From NCBI GenBank assembly GCA_021464245.1, contig JADCRB010000110.1, positions 1,054,001-1,118,000 on the forward strand: a stretch of DNA of 64,000 nucleotides, written 5' to 3'. Each line of letters starts with the position of its first letter. The first letter of the stretch is position 1. Positions 1-12,176 of this stretch are shown here, in pieces. The stretch is from Carallia brachiata (lineage: Eukaryota; Streptophyta; Magnoliopsida; Malpighiales; Rhizophoraceae). The translations under genes and the position numbers were made by a program. Under the pieces are notes generated by a model. It did no database searches and had not been told where the DNA came from. It saw only the letters and a program-made list of their open reading frames with translations.

Positions 1-276
1 GAGAAAAACTTGTCAACTTCTCAGAGTTTAGATCCAAATTCACTATTTTTATCTAGCAGGAACCTACTGAAAACGTAAATAGTGAGTAATTCATGTGATC
101 CTATGGTTAAAAGCACTCTAACGCTGGCAACAATCAGCTTAGAAAAACCTATTGTTGCTGCTGGATTTATGTGAACATTTGGAAAATTCTAGAATTCTCA
201 AGTCTCATGTGCAGGAAAGAACTGAAGAAAGGGAAAGTGCTAGTGAAAGAGGAAGAAGAAAAACTCTAGCGCGCAC

Positions 277-957
277 CTCATTGATTTTTCTGGAGGTTTC
301 AGGATCAACAGTTGACATGTCAATATAACCTTTTCCAGCGCCAGTTTCCTCAAGAACACCATCTTTGTCAAAAACCACCTTATAAAAACCGCCATAATAA
401 GGATTTTCAGTTAGAAGAGACAGAACACATACATATACATACATATTATATAAATTGTATATATAAAACCAAGCACTTGAGACCAAAAGAAGAGTACAAA
501 CTGAAAGAGCGGCTGCAGGATCAGCCAACATGGCAATTGTATACTTGCACTTCTTGAAAACTGCAGCCGGGGTTTCTCCAATTGAGGCACCAAACTCCAC
601 CAGTTCATTACACTGCAAAATTATCATACGAATATACAAAACAGAACACGCTGCTATAAAGACTCAATCTTTTTCTACTTTCGCAGTTTTACGTTGCAAA
701 ATCATTGAAGACAATTAAATATTGAGTCATTACTCATTAGTGAGACCCAAACCAAAAAGCCATGGTCCAAAAAGAACAAGATTAAACTGCAAAAGTAAGA
801 GTCTTTAGGTTTAACAATAGTAGGAGTAGGGTGGGGTGGTGAAAGAGTTTACCTTGGAGAGTGTCCTGTTCCAAACAGTGACCTTGAAGCCACTCTTAAT
901 CAAATTCATGGACATGGCCTTCCCCATTATCCCCAACCCCAAGAAGCCCACCTCCAT
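277..957 (-). CDS. GLYR1: Glyoxylate/succinic semialdehyde reductase (beta-hydroxyacid dehydrogenase family), 5' part only
   Basis: This is an NADPH-dependent reductase that detoxifies glyoxylate and succinic semialdehyde; plant homologues are cytosolic. Three exons are visible on the minus strand: 853-957 (35 codons, starting [12 protein letters not shown]), 502-612 (37 codons) and 277-378 (34 codons). All three are in phase with GT-AG borders. The first exon holds the Rossmann dinucleotide motif GLGIMG, and the third ends in the [11 protein letters not shown] segment typical of the family. Bases 1-276 read as intron, so the rest of the gene, including the catalytic lysine region, lies beyond the left edge. 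No frame break is seen in the part present. The gene is divergent from MUTYH across about 1.45 kb. Family assignment is firm; the choice between the cytosolic (GLYR1) and organellar (GLYR2) paralogue rests on the lack of a transit peptide. Confidence 0.9.
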
Positions 958-2409
958 TTTCTTCTTCCCCCCTCACTTTCTCTACGGGACTTATTTTCTC
1001 TGCTGTATCAGGCAAAAATAATTATTACTAATATCATATGACCAGGAAAACAAATGACGAATCCGGTCTCTGCCTGTGTATAAAAAGATGGTCGATATAT
1101 TTATAATAAAATTTTTTTAAATAAAAAAATATAATAAACCGAACTAAAATGAAAATAAGTAATCACATTAATAATTTGCATTAGCCCTGACAAATTTAAT
1201 ATATTTTGAGAAAATTATCTTTTCTTTTTAAATTTTTTTGCCCTTTTTTTTGTGGTCAGAACAAATCTGCCAGTTAATGGACCGATGGATGTGTGCCACG
1301 TCATTGCACATGACCGTAGTTTGCCCTCCACTATTGCTGGAAAGGTACCCCATTTGGCCAATGGAAGTGGATCTTCTTCTGTGCATCCAATGAATATCGC
1401 CCACGTGTAGGTTTTTGGCCCCTCGGCTCTCTGACTGGCCGCTGTCCGCTGATTTACACGTTCACCAACCCGAGGTCCAAACCCGTACTCGTTACACCTG
1501 CCCAAATATTTAGTAGCCCAATGACCATTGGGTTTTTCAGTTTTTGGGTAAGCGAGGGCCCAGGCTCAGAAAGGAACTGATGAACTTGATCAGGATCATC
1601 GTCGGCCTGACTCCCCAGGCAACGCCATGACATTTTGGGCCGCTCAAAGGAGGAATACCCAGTCCAATGTCCAATTGATAGCCAGGCAATGCTTCGTCTC
1701 CATTAAATAACAGCCCATAGAGCCCGATCACCTAGTTTAAGCAGTCGCCGTCTAGTTAGTTGGTCAGAGTACAGTTAGAAGTTACTTTTAAAACTCGTCA
1801 CATATCTCTCTCTTTTATATGAATTTAATTCTCGACAAGAACTTTGTACAAAAAAAAAAACAGCCCATAGAGTCCGATTACCTTTAAACGATTTTTTTGA
1901 TCGATTGTGAATAATATAATTTTCCCTCTTTTTATTTATTAATTTGTATACACAAAAAATGGAAATATGACACCACGCATTGTGTCCAGTAAAAATACCA
2001 AGTCCACCGAATATCTTGAAGCTATGATCTCATATTGCGAACCAATCCCCAAACTATTGGACGAGACGATCCTATGATCCCACGCTGCGAGCAATCTCCA
2101 AGGCCCACCTAATAGATGAGCCGATCGGTGGTTTTTCCTCTTTGTACGGTGGTAACAAATGTTAATCTTTTAACCGTTCAATTTTTAGGCTGTGGGACTA
2201 GCAACTAGCCAGCAGACGAAGATAAAAAATAGGGAAAATAAAGAAAAAAAAAATCGATGCTTGGTTACACAGACCCCAGAGTGAAAGTGCGGGCCATTGG
2301 TGGATTCGAATTCTCAACGGTGTATCCCAGCACTGGCGGAACCCGGAGTGGGTTAGCAATAGAAGGACTGCAAGTGAAGAAAGAACCAAACTTTGATTCA
2401 ATTACATTA
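958..2409. other. Divergent intergenic region between GLYR and MUTYH
   Basis: This stretch holds no convincing coding sequence. It must contain the two divergent promoters and 5' leaders. A 23-base near-identical direct repeat (cagcccatagag-n-ccgat-n-acct) occurs at 1711-1733 and 1861-1883. The second copy follows a run of A. I cannot pick out a reliable TATA box for either gene. Confidence 0.5.
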
Positions 2410-5400
2410 ATGGTGGACTCCAAAACCCCAAAAAGAGGAAAAGAACTGCTCGACCGAAGAAATTAGTCAGAGAAGAAAATGGGAAGGAAGAAGAAGAAGA
2501 AGAAACAGAAACATCCCCACAAGATATTGAAGACTTGTTCAGCGAAAGGAGACCCAGAAAATCAGGGATTCGTTGCTGAACTGGTACGATCACAACCACA
2601 GACACCTTCCATGGAGAAAAGGAGTTGAAATAAAAGACCCACTTGGAAAAAGAGATGAAGAAGAAGAAGAAGAAAGGGAGAAGAGGGCATATGGGGTGTG
2701 GGTATCTGAAGTGATGCTTCAACAGACCAGAGTTCAGACCGTCATTGATTACTACAACCGCTGGATGGTCAAGTGGCCCACTCTTCAGCATCTGGCTCAG
2801 GCTTCTCTTGAGGTTGTTCTGTTCTGTTATGGTATTTAAATCAAATGGGTTTTCTTTTCCATCTATGTTAATTGATTTTGGTGGAATTTTCGTGGTGATT
2901 TCGTTAAGTGTTGCTTAGTGAGTTAATGGTTTCCTTTTGGTGTAGGAGGTGAACGAGATGTGGGCAGGTTTAGGGTACTATAGGCGGGCACGCTTTCTGC
3001 TGGAGGTTAGTTTTTTTTTCTGTTTCCAACTCTTTGCTTTGGCTCTATTAGCTGCTTCTGCTTCATAATTGAAGAATGTTCAAATTAAACAAATGGGGGA
3101 ATTTCACTTCGAGCTGATTGCTGTTATAGTTCCTGTACATGGAATTTTGACATTGGGATGGTTAAAAATTGAGTCTTGGCTTCAATAGTGTTGAAATGTA
3201 ATTGTTCAACGGTGTTTACTGAATTGGGAGAAGAAAAAAGAAATGACCTTTCTTTGAGTTCTGCATCTCCATGGGTAATTTTGGAGTTCAATTTGAGCTT
3301 CCTTAGAAACTACCTGGTAGCTCTTCATTTCAGTTGCACTTCTAAATTCTCATTACATCCTGATGTAAGAGAGTGTGTTCGATCAAACGGGAATTGATAA
3401 TGTCGAGGTGGAAAGAATAAAAGAGTTAAGGAGAAAAGAGAACATGGACTCCTAATGACTGCGGAGGTTGCCTTTTCTCATCTAACAAAAGAAGAAAAGT
3501 TCCCTTACTTCATCTTTATTTCATGTGAACAAAAGATGACTAATTTCTAGCTCCATTTTGTTACCATGGTAGGGGGCGAAGATGATAATTGCTCAGGGAA
3601 ATGGATTTCCCAACACTGTTGTTCCCTAAGGAAAGTTCCAGGAATAGGAGACTATACAGCTGGGGCAATTGCTTCTATAGCATTCAAACGAGTGAGTAGA
3701 TTCGGCAATTTTTTCCCATTTGACATATATGTATTTGAGGGGAAACTTTTCAAGGTAAGTTTTCTCAGGTGGTTCCTGTGGTTGATGGAAATGTAGTAAG
3801 GGTGCTATCTAGGTTGAAGGCTATTTCTGCAAATCCAAAAGACAGAGTGGCAGTCAAAAGCTTTTGGTGAGCTTTTGTGTTTCTAAAATCTCGTAAGATA
3901 ATTTCCAATGATAAATATGCTTAATGGCAACTCTTTTTTGTGCATTGCATGCTAAGCATAGATGTGGTGGTTTTTGATTTTTGGATCAATGGAATTTACA
4001 GGATTGATTAATTATATAGGCAGCAGCTATTTCTGCTTTTGCTACACTCATTCTAGTATTTCTCGTGTATCAGGAAGATAGCAGCTCAACTGGTTGATCC
4101 TTACCGTCCTGGGGATTTCAATCAGTCTCTTATGGAACTTGGCGCAACGACATGCACTCCATTGAATCCAAGCTGCTCTTCTTGTCCTGTTTCCAGTCAG
4201 TGTCAAGCGCTTTCGATCTCCAAGGAGGATAAGTCAGCATTAGTTACTGATTATCCAACTAAGGTTGTGAAGATGAAAAAAAGACACGAGTTCTCAGCTG
4301 TTTGTGTTGTGGAGATATCAAGAAGCCTAGGTTTAACTGATAGAGAGCAATCTGGTAGTAGTTTTCTTCTGGTAAAGAGGCCAGATGAAGGATTGCTTGC
4401 GGGTCTCTGGGAGTTCCCATCTGTCATATTGGGCAAAGAAGCTGACTTAACCACAAGGAGAAAAGAAATTGATAACTTGCTGAAAATGTCGTTCAGACTT
4501 GATCCGAAAAGGACATATAGCAAAGTTTTGAGGGAAGACGTTGGGGAATTTTTGCATATTTTCACTCACATACGTCTCAAGGTTTACGTGGAGTTGCTGG
4601 TAATACGTCTCAAAGGTTTGAGCCCTGCCTAATCTGCCTCCATTTTTTCTCTGAACTGCCGTCTTGGAAAAATGTGCAAGTGTGCTATTTCTCATTATCA
4701 TTACCAGTATATCATGCCCGTGTTATGCATTTGGCATCATTGTTACACAACCTGTGGTAAGCATTGATTACAAGTTTATAGCTTACCATAAACAATGGTC
4801 ATTATTATTGCATAGCATACCAGTTCGTTGGTAATACTATGAACTTGTTATTTAGAAAACCGCATTCTCATGAATACCGCATACTCGCGGTGATAAAATG
4901 AAGGATTTTTTTTAGATAATGCATTTATAGAATAAATTTTTCTTTTTTTCCTTGAAGGTGGGAGTCCTGAGTTATTCTGTGAGGAAGACCGGGAAACCAT
5001 GCGCTGGAAATGCGTCGACAGCAAAGCGCTCTCCAACTTGGGATTGACTGCCGGAGTAAGAAAGGTAATTTTGGTGTGAAAATTTGAAGTCGCATGATAC
5101 TTACAATGACCAATTAAGAGTTCAGATTGGAAAGAAAAATTTTCTTCTTTTTGTCTTTCTATAAACATATGAAATTCCCATGCATAATTGCTTGGTTGGA
5201 TGGCTATTTACGTGGTTGTTGTAAGTGCATATTTCTTTGGCAATTGCAAAAACCTCGTCATATTCAATGCAACATTTTTCCTTAAAATTGTCAATGTTTC
5301 TTCTTCTTGTTTGTTTTTGAAAAAGTGATTTGCCCTGAACTTTCTTTGCAGGTTTACACATTGGTTCAAAAGTTTAAGCAGAACAGGTTGCCCCCTGAGT

Positions 5401-5426
5401 GTGCCCCCAGCAGGAAATTAAATTAG
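2410..5426 (+). CDS. MUTYH: Adenine DNA glycosylase MUTYH, with three apparent single-base frame breaks
   Basis: This base-excision repair enzyme removes adenine mispaired with 8-oxoguanine in the nucleus. Seven exons can be read: 2410-2812, 2946-3005, 3573-3691, 3769-3866, 4074-4615, 4958-5064 and 5352-5426, giving about 468 residues. Diagnostic parts are [11 protein letters not shown] with the catalytic Glu, the helix-hairpin-helix [24 protein letters not shown] with the catalytic Asp, and an iron-sulphur loop with Cys spacing C-x6-C-x2-C-x5-C in exon 5. A C-terminal NUDIX-like 8-oxoG recognition domain follows. The frame breaks at A-runs 2430-2434 and 2545-2547 and at a T-run 3622-3623. 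In each case one extra base restores the family sequence. The ATG at 2410 is chosen because it leads into a basic N-terminus once the first break is bridged. All splice sites look intact, which argues for sequence error over decay. Confidence 0.88.
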
Positions 5427-6149
5427 CTACTTATGCTGCGAATTGCTACAGACCCCACTCACCAATTTCTCCAACCATAAATCTCAAGAATTCTTCGCTG
5501 TCCACATCGACCATAATCACTTAAGTTAACCCTTCGCAAATCTCCAACTCTCTAATTTCTTTCATGTTTTATTCAAAAAATAATCAGAAAAATAGAGAAA
5601 AACAGAAAAACGCCGTTCTTCTTCTAATTTAGGCCACAAACAATCGAGTTTGGTGGAAAGGCAAGTGCCCAGCTGATGGCCACATGGTGGTGACGGCCAC
5701 TTGGTTGTTGGTGGACGAAACTGCCTCGTGGACGGAGCCGGAATTGAAGGCTGCGGCTGCGGGGCGACGAGGCGGAGGGAGGAGAAGACGACTACTAATT
5801 TGGAAGCAAAAGGGCCGCGAATGCTTCGGGATTTGCAGGATTCATTATAAAGAAGATATGGACGAAAACGCAATTGAAAATCACGGCGGTAGTGGCGGCG
5901 GTTTTGCCGTTGGTCACGGAGGAAAAGAGAGGCTTTGTGAGCCTTGCTGTTTATGGTTTCATCGCTTTTTTATATTATTGTTTTTTTTTTTTTTTAATTT
6001 TTAGAGTCCACAGACCGATTTTCGCTGGCGAGGGTTTCGTTTTGAGGTTCTGTGTTTGTGATACTGTATTTAGGGAAGAGGGAAATGTGTCTATTTAGCG
6101 TATTTTGAATTTAAAATGTATTCCATTTTGGTCAATGCCAGAAGTCTAA

Positions 6150-7075
6150 TGCTTTGTTTGGTTTGTTAAATTTCGTAGAAAAAGAAAATCATTTACAAAT
6201 AAATATAATTATTATATTATTATTTTCTTACCTTTTTTTTTACAATTTTTCATCAAACTAAACAACTTAATTTTTTTACAATTTTTCTCACAATTACTAT
6301 TTATTTTTTTATCAATTTTTTTCATAATTCTTTTATCAATTTAAATAATTTAATTTTTTCATATTTTTTTCTCATAAATTATTTTTTTCATTATTTTCTT
6401 TTTCACAACTTCTTATTAATCTAAATAATATTATTTTCGTATATTTTTTTTTTCACAATCGAAACACATTATAACGGTTTGGTGAAATTCTGTCTTAAAT
6501 AATCCTCGCACGGGGGTACGAAAAGAAAAGTGAAAAAAAAAATATAGGTCTGACAAAAAAAGTATAGGTCTAAATTGAAAAAAATTGTAGGCATTGAGAA
6601 AAAAAACAAAATTTCAAGTGGTTTTTGGTTGTTATTCCATTTACGCATGTTTGAGAAAGAAAAACGGGAGGAGATGAATAGAGGAATAAAAATGTGAGTA
6701 ATAAATTTTAGATAAGATGATTTTTTTTTTTTTTGTTTGTAAGAGTATAATGTGGGTAAAAAAAGGTAAAAATATTTTGTTTAAAAATAAGTAAAAGTAA
6801 AAAGAAATAAAATAATATATGTCATAACACTTTTTTTATCCCAAAAAGATAAAAAGTAAAAAATTAAAAAGAAACATAAAAGTAATTTTACTTTAAAAAT
6901 TACAAAAAGAAGTAAAAGTACTTAAGAGAACAAAAATTCGTGGAGTTCAAAAAAAAAAAGACCTTGGATCCCACTTTCTTCCTCTCTCCTTTTTGTTCCC
7001 TAATAAGGGAGTTGTGCCCAATCCCCTTTGATTTCTTTCCTCGTAAAGGAATTCCTTTGTCCCAAACAAAGAGTT
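6150..7075. mobile_element. Possible non-autonomous TIR element (weak)
   Basis: The left end reads taatgctttgtttggtttg, and the right end, read on the other strand, begins ttaactctttgtttggg. They share CTTTGTTTGG in inverted orientation, and the interior is extremely AT-rich. This resembles degraded hAT-type non-autonomous elements, but no clean target duplication is visible, so the limits and identity are tentative. Confidence 0.3.
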
Positions 7076-10000
7076 AAGGTACTTGTCACTTTTAATTATT
7101 ATGTTTATTAATGTAAGTTATTCATTGTTCTTACCGCACAAATTTTATTTCTCTTCTTCTTTTTCCTTTTCTTGTGTGATCGATAATTTCTTGTTTTTAC
7201 GTGGCCATAAAGGGACAAAAGTATTTATTGTAATTGTTAGCTAAATTGTCAAAATTAAAGTGAAGTTTTGGTTCTACTGTCAGAATTAGACTAAAGTTTT
7301 GGTTCTTACTTTCTTTTTAACTTTTCTTTTGTAATTTAAAAATACTGTTTTTTTTTTGGGATGAAAATTTGACATGCTAATAGGTTGAGTTGGACGTGAC
7401 TCTTTCAATTGGTTGCTTAGAAATTTACGTGCGTACTATTTTCTCTCCTCTGTTTCTTTTTTTCGTTTTCTTTTGCCCATATTATAGGTTTAGGTACTAG
7501 TATTTGAAATTAAATAATGTTATTTATCTTGAATTAGTATTATAAATTGTATCAAATATATTAAAAAATTAAATTAAATTAAGAAAAATTGTATTTAATA
7601 ATTTTCTTTCATTTTTTTTCTTATATGTATATTTAAGATATCTAATCATAATATTTAGTTAGGATGAATTTTTATTACTCTTTGAAATTGATGAGAATCG
7701 TGTTACTTGACTTGCAAAGGCATGCATTGTATGCATTTTGATTACATTTCAATCGTTTGCTTGCGCAGTATTTGCATCCCCCTAAGGGAATTGTTATTCC
7801 CACGAACCAAAAAGCTCGATACACGCACAAAAAACATACAAAAATGAGACCTACATGACTTTTTAGGCGTGTATCAAGTACTTTATGCGTGTAAATAGTA
7901 CTTGCCCCCTATGTAATTAACAGAAATACAAGTTTCCTTGTTCTGCTTCTGCTGTAGTCCAACAGTTTCTTGCTTCACAATACTGAAGGAGGGAGGGACA
8001 AAAGGAATTATTATAATAGTAAAAGAGTATCACTTGGACTCTCTGCATCAATAGAAGTTGTGATTCTTATTTCCTTTAGCCTTTTTTCTGTAATTTAAAA
8101 ATATCTTTTTTTGAAAATTTAAAAAGCTAATGAGCTAAGCTAAGTTGGATGTACTTACCAATCACTTTTGACATATCTATGAAAATTATAGCTTAACACA
8201 TGGTGCATCTTATACCATTGGACAAATCCGCCATAAGACTATTTCACCCCTTTCATTCACCATTGGACAATCAACATTAGCTTTTTCTCTATTTTCATTG
8301 TTTATGCTTGTTTTTTTTATAGCAAAATTAGAGATAACAAAATTATAGCTTGTCATATATAAGTTTCAAGTTATTGAGTATAGCAGAGAAGTATCAAGTT
8401 ATTAAGCAGAGAAGTTTCATGATTTATTTTTGAAAAAAAAAATCTAATTCTGTTATAGTTGAGTTGCTGATTGCTAGGATTTTTTTTTTTAGTAACTAAT
8501 TGTTAGGAATTAGTAGTCATTTTTTTCCTAAGCATTATGGTTCTGTGTAAAGTCGAGAAACTGGATATTTGCGGCATGCTGATTACGTAACTGCAGCCGC
8601 GATTGTAGTTAGGATAGCCAGACATAGTTAGGGCAAATGTAGGGTCCCAACGAATTCTTTTGAGCAATTGAGAAGAAGAAACAAGAGAATGAACAAAGAG
8701 AGGAGGAAAAGAAGAAAGGAAGAAAGCTCCATATATTTGCATATTATGTGGGAAACTGTTAGAGGGACCTGAGATAGTGAAGATGCACGATGTTACAAAT
8801 TTGGGAGAAACTGTCCTGAAGATCTGTCTGGGAACCATTTTCGTTGGAAGGAAAGCAGAAATATGCCTGCAAAACAGTGCTGTGTATATATTTTAAAAGG
8901 AAAATATTTGGGAGCACGAGGGAAGTGTCCCGATTTTTATTCTAAAATGTTTTAAAAAAGTAATTAAATGTCAACATTTTGCAACCGCTGTGATAAAAAA
9001 GAGTGACAAAAAATGCAGTGATAGTTAAATATTTTTATTTAAAAAGAGTAACCAACTGTCAATTTTTTACAACTGTCATGATTAAAAAAGTAATAAAAAA
9101 TATAATAAATTTATTTTATCAATTGAATTATAATAATTTAACAATTGATTACTCTTTTTAAAAATTAGAATAAAAATTAGAGGCTATAAAACTAAATCGA
9201 TTTTAAAATTATTATTTATTATAGTTATTTCGTACGGCTATGGTTTTTGTAAATCCAATCACTGTATAGATGGAAGCTCTGATGGGACCTCGAATTCATC
9301 TTTTCACCGATTGTCTTTTTAAAAAAAATAAGAACAACAACAAAATACATAATAAATATTTTGATTATTACATTTATAACTCAAGTTGGTTATAATTTTA
9401 ATAAATTTAAAATTTAATATTATATTTATACTTAATTTTTTTTTATTTGTAAGAAAACACCAACACAAAAACTTAAATTTAAGTTAATATTGAAATAATA
9501 CATTCTATCATTAACAAGCTATCGTATCTAATGATATACATACTGTGTCTTGTATGCGTGCAAATGCCATGCCTGCACACGTAAGAAACTCTTATGGTTG
9601 TTTTGAACCTAGGCAGATACATCGAATTTAAATGTCAGTGGTACATCTAAAAAGAAACAATTAATGTAGCTGAATATTGACGTCCAGATCGAATTTTGCG
9701 ACCAATACAATCATTCTGTAGTCAACTAACGGCCAATTGGGCAATGGCGATTGGCGAGTTTCTTCCATTCCCAATCAAGAGTGACCACCCCGCAATCATA
9801 TCGTTTACTCCCCATGCGCGATTGTTTAAAAGTAAGTATAGACACGATTTTTATTTGATATATGTGAGTATCTTTATGGTTGTCTGAATATTTTTGTTTT
9901 CAAAAGTTTACTTTTTTTTTTTTTTTTTTTTGATCCATTACATGATTAAACTCCATTCATGCTCTCTTTTTTTAAAAAAATTAAAAATTTAAATATATTT

Positions 10001-11727
10001 AATATTATTGTAAATATATTTAGTGTTACTATAAACCTTAATTTTTCAAAAAAAAATCCAAAAATTTGTTGTACCAAGGTAATATGGTCGGCAAATGGAT
10101 GGCCAATATGGCCATCTATTTCTTTTTATTTTTTTTATTATGAAATTGATTGAGTCGTTAATTACATAATATGATAGTTTTTTTATTTTTGACAAACATC
10201 ATGTTTTATTTTTAAGATTAAAAGTTAAGAGTTTTAGAATTAAATTTTGAATACTAACTACTAGGTAGACTTAAAATTAAACTATATACATTGTAAAATT
10301 ACTAATTAATGAAAATTTACTTTTGTAATTAAAAATGATAGTAAATAATTTCCAACGAGAACATGGGCAAGAAAGACTAAAAAAAAAAATCTGGACTTCT
10401 GGCAGCGAATATGCAAAGACAAATCTTGAAAATTGTAATTTTATGAAAGTAAAGGCAGACAGAAAGTGATATAAATAAATAAATAAATAATAAATTATAT
10501 ATTTTTTTATATTTTATTAAGTAAGATATAGAGAATAATTTTTGTAAAAAAAAAAATGTCATAAGTATATTATCATTGCACTTATGTTTTAAAATTAGAA
10601 ATCATTACTTAACAGACCATTCAACTTCTCTTCCATTAAAAAATTCTTTATTAAAATATTATTAAATTTAAACTAATCTCTCCCGATACACAATAGTGGC
10701 AGAGAGGTCATCTAATAGGTCGTTTAACAGTGTGAAAGTGGTCCCCGACATCAGATTGATGATCGTGGAAAAGCAAAGCCACGATAGTGTGCACATGCAG
10801 AAGGTGCGACTGTATCGCGTGCATGAGCGACCATATCGAGTTACCCACCCACAATCAACACCGTTCATCCTACAATTGACTTCTTCGTATTTGACTCTTC
10901 TGTGGTTTTTTTTTTTTTTTTCATTTTCTTTTATCTCCAGTATTTTGCCCGCTGTATATGTATTGAGCGCTTGATTGATGGAAAGGTCGCGTACGGTCCA
11001 CTTGTAACATCACATCTTCTGCCTGCTTGCCCATAATCACGGCATGGGTTGGCCCACTTGGGACCCAAAAATTACACAACGAATGTCCATGTCAAAACTA
11101 TCAATCATTTCGGCATGTTATCACAGATATTTTTATTGGATATTATTTTTTTGTTGGAAATATTTGGTTAGAATTTATTAAATAGAATCATTACATTAAA
11201 ATTAAAAATAAATAAAATAAATTGTGTAATTAATTTAATTTATTTAAAATTAAAATATAATAAAATTTCTTTTTTTACAACAATCTTAAAAAAAAAGAGT
11301 AGGTCAATAAGTGAAAAACAACTAGATAAAAACAACAGCATACCAAATAAAAAGCAACAATATCCTGTTCTTGGAATTGCCATCTGTACCATATCAGCTC
11401 AAAGAAGAGCAAGACCATAAGGCCAAGGAAGGACTACATCAATACTTCGGCCATCCAATTATAATTGGATCAGATGACTAAAAAAAAAATATATATTATT
11501 GGATCAGCGATATGCAGCATAACGAGATCTTTGTTGCCCCATTGTGGATCGAGTGGAACAAAGAGAGAGATGATTTAGAGAAAAAATCGAGAAGTTAGTG
11601 GCAAGAATAAATTATTTCTCACAACGAAATGCATTATTGAGGATCTCATCAATTTTGTAATCCTTATCGATTGCTTTTTTTTTTTTTTTAATGCACCCCT
11701 CCACATCCAATGCATAAGTTATTTCGA

Positions 11728-12176
11728 TCAAGGTTGTCAGAACTGGACCGACCATCGAATTAGAAATATTAGTGGATTAAAATTCAACCGGTTGAACCAG
11801 TATTTGAACTGATATTTAATAAAATATATATGTATAAAAGAAATTAAAATAATAATAATTATAGATAGTGATTAAATATTAATTTTTTTAATTTTAAGGA
11901 TGAAATTGAAATTTTTAATCAAATTTAGGACTAAATTGAACTTTTTAATTTAATTAGTATTTAAATTATAATTTAAATAACATTTAGAGTCAAATTATAA
12001 TTTATGAAAATTTTAATTTTATTGAACCGGTCCAACCGGTCTGATTTTCACCGATTTTTACCGATTTTGACCTATCCGAGTCACTCCTAAAAATTTCCTT
12101 AAACTGACCCGGACCTCTGACCGATCACCGGTTCAACTGATCTGACCTATTCGTCCAGCCCGGTTTTCAAAACAAT
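11728..12176. mobile_element. MITE-like element rich in ccggttcaaccgg-type motifs
   Basis: The left end reads gttgtcagaactggaccgacc and the right end cccggttttcaaaac. Reading the right end on the opposite strand gives gttttgaaaaccggg, a loose inverted match. Both sub-ends are filled with aaccggttgaacc-like motifs around an AT-rich core. Elements beginning (a)gttgtcaaaaccggacc are widespread small non-autonomous DNA transposons in dicots. I could not define a target-site duplication with certainty. Confidence 0.5.

Noticed and set aside
1836..1860. actttgtacaaaaaa looks like a recombination attB core from cloning vectors.
   Set aside because: Only the common core-like run matches. The flanks are ordinary plant intergenic sequence with no vector features.
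5562..6004. Overlapping open frames on both strands in a GC-richer island.
   Set aside because: Low-complexity Gly/Arg- or Pro/Ser-rich translations that match nothing, with no start context or introns; probably chance.
8503..8838. 111-residue open frame on the minus strand.
   Set aside because: No similarity that I recognise, and it is surrounded by degraded AT-rich sequence.
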